Positions 57,062 through 64,000 of a DNA stretch of 64,000 nt are shown here, one piece after another. Origin of the DNA: Ctena decussata (taxonomy: Eukaryota; Mollusca; Bivalvia; Lucinida; Lucinidae); NCBI GenBank assembly GCA_963989385.1, contig OZ022501.1:85296979-85360978 (forward strand), written 5' to 3'. Below the pieces are notes generated by a model. It searched no databases. It had not been told where the DNA came from and worked only from the letters and a program-made list of their open reading frames with translations. How positions within the stretch are numbered: the first letter of the stretch is position 1; each line of letters opens with the position of its first letter. Both the position numbers and the translations under genes were made by a program.

Positions 57062-58791
57062 TCCCCCGCCGAAGGCGGAGGGATATAGGTTTCTCCATGT
57101 CCGTCCGTCCGTCCTTCTGTCTGTCCGTCCGTCCTTCCGTCCGTCCGTCCGGAGCCATAACTAAGTAACCACTGGACGGAATTTCATGAAACTTAAAATA
57201 AGTATATATCACTGTAATGCGCTGCGGCACATGAAGTTTCATCAGACTGGCTTTAGTAATGCATGAGTTATTGCCCCTTTATTGGCTTAAAATCAATGAA
57301 ATGATCCATAACTAAGTAACCACAGAGCGGAATTTCTTGAAACTTAAAATAAGTATATATCACTATAAAGCGCTGCTGCACATGAAGTTTCATCAGACTG
57401 GCTTCAGTAATGCATGAGTTATTGCCCTTTGATTAACTTGAAATCAATGAAATGAGCCTTAACTAAGTAACCAAACGGCAGAATTTAATGAAACTTAAAA
57501 CAAATATATATCACTATAATGTGCTGATGCACATGAAGTTTCCTCAGACTGGATTCAGTAATGCATGAGTTATTGCCCTTTAATTGACCTGCCCGTCCTT
57601 CTGTCCGTCCATCCGGAGCCATAACTAAGTAACCACTGGACGGAATTTCTTGAAACTTAAAATAGATATATATCACTATAACACGCTGAGGCACATGAAG
57701 TTTCATCAGACTAGCTTCAGTAATGCATGAGTTATTGCCCCTTCATTGGCTTAAAATCAATGAAATGAGCCATAACTAAGTAACTACTAAGCGGAATTTC
57801 TTGAAACTTAAAATAAGTATATATCACTATAACGTGCTGTGGCACATTAAGTTTCATCAGACTACTTTCAGTAATGCATGAGTTATTGCCCTTTAATTAA
57901 CTTGAAATCAATGAAATGAGCTGTAACTAAGTAACCACTGGGCAGAATTTCATGAAACTTAAAATAAATATATATCACTATAATGTGCTGATGCACATGA
58001 AGTTTCCTCAGACTGGATTCAGTAATGCATGAGTAATTGCCCTTTAGTTGACTTAAAATCAGTGAAATGAGGTATAAACAAGTAACCAATACTTCTTGAA
58101 ATTTAAACTGAATAATTATGTATCACCATAAAGTGGATATGCACATAAAGTTTCATCAGAATGGCATCAAAAGTGCATGAATTTTTGCCCTTGGATCAAT
58201 GTGAGATTGCCATTTCCAGCCATAACTAACTTATCAATGAATAGAATTCTATGAAAATTATACAAAATATGTATCACCATAACACATTGGTGCATCTTAC
58301 AGTTTGTCAGAATTGCTTCAGTAAGCAATGAGTTATTGCCCATGAATTGGCTTTAAATCAACAAATTGAGTCATAACTAAGTAACCAATAAATGGAATTT
58401 CATGACACTTATAATAATTATATATTATCATGACAAGGCAGTGCACATTAAGTTTTGTCATAATCTCGTCAGTAGTGCATGATTTAATGCCCTTGAATTG
58501 ATTTAAAATCCACAAATTAGCCATTAGTAGGGTGCTGACACACAAAATTTCTTGTGACCAAATTTAAAATGTATCATTATAGTGCAGTGATGCTGAGGCA
58601 AGTGTTTAAGAAGAACAGCTCCAGCTTATGCCTTCATACTGCCCTTGATTTTATGTACAATCCACGAGTTCAGCCTCCTAAGTAACCAGGGAACAAAATT
58701 TTATGAAACTTAAAATTTTATGAAACTTAAAACAACCATAAACAAATCAAGGCCACTTCGGCGGGGGATATAAATTCACCGAATTTGCTTG
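57062..58791 (+). mobile_element. Helitron-like element with ~165-bp tandem core
   Basis: After A it starts TCCCCCGCCGAAGGCGGAGG (hairpin), has a CCGTCCGTCC run (57095-57150), then units containing ACTAAGTAACCACTG..GGAATTTC..GAAACTTAAAAT and CAGTAATGCATGAGTTATTGCCC, later diverging. It ends GAATTTGCTTG before T. Confidence 0.83.
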
Positions 58792-59615
58792 TTTTCGTTA
58801 AACTTGGTACAAATATAAAACATCAGACAATGTGCAGTGAACAAGAACTGTAACTCCATCTACACTTTTTTATGGAATTACGGCCCTTTGTAAATTTTAG
58901 TATGGAAATCATTTTTGTTCTATAACTTTAAAACTGTAAAAGATATTTTCATCAAAACTCATACAAATATGAAGCATCAGACGATATGCAGAGAACAAGA
59001 TTCATTTGCTCTTTATCTCAAAAACCTTTAGAGTTATTTCATGAAACTTTACACAGATGTGAAGGAAACAAGACACTTATTCTGGATTTCCGAGTTACCC
59101 CTTTTGAACATTGAAAATAATACCTTTTGCTTTAATTAAAGATATTTGCATTTCATGAAATTTTGTCAATATAAAACATCATCAAATGATGTGCAGAAAA
59201 ACAAGATCGGTAGCTCCGCCTACATTTTTAATAATATTTTACCCCTTGATAATTTTTCAGTATAGAAATGGTGTTCCCTCTGTAACTTTAAAACCGATAT
59301 AACAGATATTTTTTTACAAAACTTGGTTCAAATATAAACCATCATCAGAAGATTTGCAGAGAAAAGAACCCTACATCCACCTATATTTTTAACAGAGTTA
59401 TGCACCTTTCAATATTAAGTTGGCGACTGTCTCCACCCTTATAACCTTTCAGCATGGAGATCTTGTCCCCTCTGTAACATTAAAACCACGAGAGTTGGTA
59501 CAAATATAATAGCATGGTCAGTTGATGTTCAGAGAATAAGAACCATAACTCCATCTACATTCGTGGTGGGGAAGGGGGGAGACATCTGTTTTTGATTAAA
59601 AAAACAAACATCTTG

Positions 59616-59894
59616 TTGTTGAACTGTTCTTAATTGTTTTATTTTTAATTCAATAAAATTTGTTTCTGAACAAGCTCGATTTATTTAATGGATAGCAAGT
59701 TTACCAAAATACACACTGGCGGAGCTGGCGTCGGCTCTCAGTTCTATGCGTTTTCCTATGCAGTGCCCACAATTTCAGCTGAACCGATGTCTGGACCAGT
59801 TGGTGGGCGACTTTCACAAACCGCTCTAGATGCTTGGATGCGTTCATAATCTAAAATGAGAATCGCTTATATTGGCAGTTTTACGTAGTTCTCC
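59616..59894. other. Unassigned spacer
   Basis: No gene or repeat recognised. Confidence 0.3.
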
Positions 59895-60150
59895 GCCGGG
59901 ACGCGTAGCGCAGTCGGTAGGGTGTCTGACTTATAAGCCAGACCTCCTGGGTTCGATACCCGGTCCGGCCACTTACTGTCATTTCTCCTTCTGCTGATTC
60001 AAGAAGGGCAGTTGTCAGTTACTGGTGAAAGTAAGTGCACTTAGTACTGGTTAACCGCTTAGGAGGTCTAAGCCTGCCCAGGAATAGTGTGGTTAGGTTA
60101 ACTGATCGTCCTGACATGACCATAGCTGTTTACCGTGGACGATAAACAAT
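59895..60150 (+). mobile_element. tRNA-derived SINE, family 1 copy 3
   Basis: GCCGGGACGCGTAGCGCAGTCGG..GGTTCGATACCCGGTCCGGCC head with intact A and B boxes, and the same body as 22234 and 35605. The anticodon region differs (CTTATAAGC), which argues against a maintained tRNA gene. Confidence 0.85.
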
Positions 60151-60339
60151 AACACAACAACTTAGTTCTCCATCGGGTTTACTGACATTTATCCACAATA
60201 GCTTCCAGGCAACCACTTCAAAATTATACAATACTAGAATTGTTTTTCTACGAAAAAACAGAATGTCTCCCCCCTTTTTGATGTCAGAAGGATCAGTCAT
60301 TAAGACGCCAAGGGAAAAACAATATGTTTCCCTACCCTG
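60151..60339. other. Unassigned spacer
   Basis: AT-rich; contains GTCTCCCCCCTTTTTGATG (about 60265), possibly an element edge. Confidence 0.3.
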
Positions 60340-60677
60340 AAGCAGGGATTCATTATAAGTAAAAAGTATAAATGCAAGAGTTATAGTTGTTATGCTCTGC
60401 ATGTCATGTCATGTTGACTGATATTCATATTTAGTTTTTGTCAAAAAATATAAATGCAAGAGTTACAGTGCTCTGCACGTCGTCTATTTATATGTTGACT
60501 GATATTTGTATGAAGTTTCATGACTATAGCTTAAACGGTTTTCAAGTTATAGAGCTTAGACGATTGAGACACGATTTTGTGAATGACAAAGTTCCAAGGG
60601 AAATAACTCAAATAGTATAAATGCTGTGCTCTGCAGGTTGTCTAGCGTTCACTGACATTTGTATGAAGTTTCGTGAA

Positions 60678-63253
60678 CAGAGATGGGGTAATGGTAATGA
60701 GTACTGGTAATGCATTACAATGCATTACTTTTTTCAAAGTAATGCTAAGTAATGAGTAATGAAGGATTTTTTCATTACATGTAATGGTAATTTAATTAAT
60801 TACAAGTAGAAAAATGCTGTAATGATGTAATGCTTTTTAGCATTACATTTTCATTACTTTGTAGTAGTTTATGATCATCAGCATCACTGTCAGCTGCTTT
60901 TCAAGACCAAAACAACTAAAGTTATTAGTATACAGTAATAGTGAAAAAGGAATATTAATAAATTATAATAATAAATAATAATATTATTAACAATAATACA
61001 ACAACAACAATGGAAAATAATAGCAATCCATTTTACTGCTCAAAGATATCTGCTGTTAATACATTTTCTACAGGTGCATGATACACTGGTTATTATCCAC
61101 ATTTTTTGTTGCTTCTGGATATCAAATGTGATAATGATCCTGTCTCTCTAGTCAACAGGTATTTTTGATAATAAAACATAACAATAGACTAATCATTGAT
61201 TTCTGCAGTAAACAAAATTTTCTCTTGGCACAAAAATTAGTTTGGTCTCTTAATCTTAGGTAATTCAAAAGAAATACTAACAACAGAATAATCATTCCCC
61301 CTTCCCTCTGATCACTGAGTGAATAAAGCTATATATCAGAAAGCTTGAAAGTGGCATCAAACTTCACAACACATGTGAAGGTAAAACCTCATTCTTTTTT
61401 CATGTACATGTTACAACAATATTCTTTCTCTATCAGATATTCAAAGACCATCTTATGACTTTTATGTCCGTAATCTTATTCTACTATTAGACAATGGTGT
61501 GAAAAACACATAACTCCTTCAAAGTCAAACTGTTACCTTAATTTTTTTACCAGGCCGGTATCAAAGAAAAATTCATTTTTTTGTCATTCATATCAGAGTC
61601 CATTCTGTTGTTTTACTTAGATATCAAGAGAAAAACATGCAACCAGTCATGACCTTATCTTTGTGGACCAGTCAGGTGTTTTCAACTTTTGTTCATCGAG
61701 CGTTTCCCATGTCTTCCGATCATATTCTTAAGTACGTCTACTTTGTTTGCTGTCTTAGAAGTTGGTAAGGTTTTTTCTTTGTGTCTCAGAGCATCTTGGA
61801 AAGTTGTTCTTTCATTTTCTGCCTCCTTCATCCTATCTTCATAACTCATTGTGCTAAGCTTCTTTATATAATTTCTGCTTCTACTTTGAACTGTCTGATC
61901 CTCTTTCTCCAACAATGCTGACTGTTGATTGATCTTTAACTTTGACTCTAAGTATTTAGTTGCTAGCTGTGCCTCATCCACTACCTCCTCCAGTGGGAAA
62001 TCATCCTTTTCAAAGTCAATCTCCTCCGCCTGCTTCTGTTCTCTTTCTGACGCTGGTACCTTCATGTGTTCAAGCATTTGGTGTAGCAAACTTGATAACT
62101 CTATATTATTACAACCAAGGAGTATCCGTGGTGCAGTCAATAGATGTCTGGCGAGGCCATGGATATTACGAACCCGCTGACTTTTAACATCAACGCCCTT
62201 TGTCTTGAGTCTTTGGACGGCTTGGCGGTATTTGTATATTTGGCTAATCTGGTCTGTGCTCCCGAGTATAAGATGGATGTGTAACCCTATAAACTGACAA
62301 CCATCGTCTTCTTGGCCATTGTGCCAAAAAAAGCACAAGGATACTGGTTGCATAATCCTTTAATGGAATCAGCCACCACCTTCTGAGCTTCATTGAGTTG
62401 GTTGTACCTCTCGATGGGTGTCGCGAAATTGTGCACTGGGTGTAAGGTTATACCTTCTTCATACTCCCTCTGATTTGCGTACTGGGACATATAACTTCCT
62501 GATGCTGTTTATACCCATGGTTTGGACGGGGGTTGTCTACTTCAAAGTAACTTTTTATGGATCCTAACTCTTCATCTTTCTTTTAGTGTCAGTGGATTAC
62601 CACACCTTTTTGTCCCTCAGTCAATGAACCACAAGGTGACAGAAAAAGTGTGTATTGACCATTATCCTATTTTAAGACACCGTAAGGTAAAATTCAAAAC
62701 ATTGGACGGACACATGGCGCCAAGTGTGTGCAACTATGGTTACATACCATTGAGCCACTTGGGGAACGTGATAGGAAAATTGAACTGAACTGAACTGAAA
62801 TTCAAAACTTTCACTTTTTTCCAAGAGAAACACACAGATGAATATCAATCTTTAAAAACCAGTTCAAACACATCCACCTCTATCAAAGAATAAAAACAAC
62901 AAACGCTTCGGAATCCACTGTACATGAAACCTGATAAAAAAAAACTACATGTAATATGCAAATTCCTTCTATGGGATAAATGTGAAGAGGAAACACAACT
63001 CTTTATCTCTGTATCTATTGTAACATAGCAAATAAAAGTTTAATATATTTTTCCCTGCACTTATTTTATAAGTGAAAAGTTGTGATGGAAAATGTAATGA
63101 GTAATGGTAATGCATTACATTTGCCAAGTAATCGTAATTTAATTAATTACTTGTCCCAGAACTGTGTAATGGTAATGGTAATGGTAATGCTAACACTGCA
63201 ATGTAATGGTAATGGTGATTAATTACTTTCCAATGTAATTGACCCCATCTCTG
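60678..63253. mobile_element. Element with hAT-type ends carrying an HUH-like ORF
   Basis: The 12-bp ends CAGAGATGGGGT / ACCCCATCTCTG are perfect inverted repeats, flanked by the 8-bp duplication TTCGTGAA (60670-60677, 63254-63261) inside a tandem unit. Both subterminal regions are full of TAATGGTAATG and GCATTAC words, as in transposase-binding regions. CAG ends with an 8-bp duplication are diagnostic of hAT. No hAT transposase was seen; the only long frame is the minus-strand ORF at 61682-62490. Confidence 0.8.
61682..62490 (-). pseudogene. HUH (Rep-type) nuclease-like protein, one homopolymer frameshift
   Basis: ATG at 62490 is preceded about 20 nt upstream by GGGTATAAACAGC. The first frame gives a YNQL-containing N-terminus; after a run of seven T (62326-62332, minus) the next frame continues with WHNGQEDDGC, FIGLHIHLIL, a Tyr-containing helix IYKYRQAVQRL, and a charged coiled C-terminus to 61682. 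The HIH within a hydrophobic strand, followed by a Tyr helix, is the pattern of HUH single-strand nucleases, including parvovirus-type NS1 and other Reps. No SF3 helicase follows, so the gene is partial or of another family. About 270 residues in all. The indel may be a true break or a sequencing slip. Confidence 0.5.
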
Positions 63254-64000
63254 TTCGTGAAATATAGCCTGTCCGGTTCTTCAAGTAATAAAGCGATTGA
63301 GACACGATTTTTCGACAGACAAAGGTCCAAGGGAAATAACTCAAGAAGTATAACTGCAAGAGTTATGGTTCTTGCACTATGCAATTCTTCTAATGTTGAT
63401 TGATATTTGTATGAAGTTTCGTGAATATGGTTTTCAAGTTATAGAGCAGACACGACTGAGACACGATTTTGTGACTGACAAAGTTCTAAGGGAAATAACT
63501 CAAATAGTATAAATGCTAAAGTTACGGTTCTTGCATTCTGCATGTCGTCTGAAGTTGATTGATATTTGTATGAACTTTCATGAATATAGCTTGAATGGTT
63601 TTAAAGTTATAGACGGACTCGACTGAGACGCAAGTTTGTGATGGACAAAGTTCCAAGGGAAATAACTCAAAAAGTATAAACGCCAGAGTGCATTCTGTAC
63701 GTCGTCTGATGTTGATTGATATTTGTATGAACTTTCATGAATATAGCTTGAATGGTTATAAAGTTATAGACGGACTCGACTGAGACGCAATTTTGTGATG
63801 GACAAAGTTCCAAGGGAAAAAACTCAAAAAGTATAAATGCTAGAGTTACCATTTGTGCACTCTGCACATCACCTCATGTTGATTGATATTTGTATGAAGT
63901 TTCGTGAATAAAGCTTGAGCAGTTTTCAAGTTATAGAGCGGACACAATTGAAACACAATTTTGTGATGGACAAAGTTCCAAGGAAAATAACTCAAAAAGG

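Larger units (their letters stand above)
52961..59615 (+). mobile_element. Helitron-like element containing further insertions
   Basis: It starts TGTCTCCCCCGAAGGGGTCG after an A and ends GGGGGGAGACATCTG..AAACATCTTG before T. Core units contain GGAATTATGCCCCTTTG..TTTTAGTATGGAAATCGTGTCC and GGTACAAATATAAAGCATC. It is interrupted by 53366-55288, 55814-57042 and 57062-58791; core sequence resumes after each. Confidence 0.78.
60340..64000. mobile_element. Tandem-repeat element (~165-170-bp units), split, running off the window
   Basis: Units with AGTATAAATGC.AGAGTTA, TTGATTGATATTTGTATGAA.TTTC.TGAATATAGC and CAAAGTTCCAAGGGAAATAACTC occupy 60340-60677 and 63254-64000. The ends are not in view, but the layout matches the other tandem-core elements. 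Confidence 0.65.

Noticed and set aside
62350..62490. PIF1/Helitron helicase start in the hAT-type element
   Set aside because: The N-terminal helix could suggest it, but no Walker A motif follows; the next frame gives an HUH-like motif instead.

Overview
The window is animal genomic DNA, most likely from a marine bivalve mollusc. I infer this from the repeats: several unrelated families share a terminal hairpin, a CCGT or CGTA microsatellite and a tandem core, which is the layout of the bivalve 'pearl'-type Helitron-like elements; there are also tRNA-derived SINEs, a Penelope-like element, a Polinton/Maverick polymerase fossil and other DNA transposons. I found no convincing intact host gene, rRNA or functional tRNA. 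Nearly everything identifiable is mobile DNA, mostly broken and strongly nested.

Layout. 1-7 kb: a LINE RNase H region split by a Helitron-like element (606-6776), itself split by a 5.1-kb Penelope-like array (1414-6503) with a 2,256-bp duplication, large palindromes, two zinc-finger ORF copies and dense CACGTG arrays. 7-13.5 kb: a diverged inverted repeat of about 6.5 kb with a second Helitron-like element in its left arm. 14-18 kb: a P-element-like transposase fossil and a TTAA-flanked transposon. 19-32 kb: further Helitron-like elements, SINEs and two paralogous 1.4-kb segments (A, B), each of which supplies empty sites for insertions in the other. 36-43 kb: a large Helitron-like element, an LTR-retrotransposon gag fragment, and a Polinton-type DNA polymerase B fossil interrupted by two insertions.

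44.3-48.4 kb is the least explained part: a compact cluster of short ORFs on both strands with close-spaced TATA boxes, one of them overlapping the previous stop codon, and a protein with four CCHC knuckles. It lies divergently next to the PolB promoter and looks virus-like or Polinton-like, but I recognise none of its products. 48.7-52 kb holds diverged copies of a GC-rich sequence. 53-59.6 kb is another multi-level nest. 60.3-64 kb is a tandem-repeat element interrupted by an element with hAT-type ends (12-bp TIRs, 8-bp TSD), which carries an ORF resembling an HUH (Rep-type) nuclease.

All calls rest on reading translations and repeats by eye. Boundaries are exact where a target-site duplication or empty site is given, otherwise good to tens of bases.
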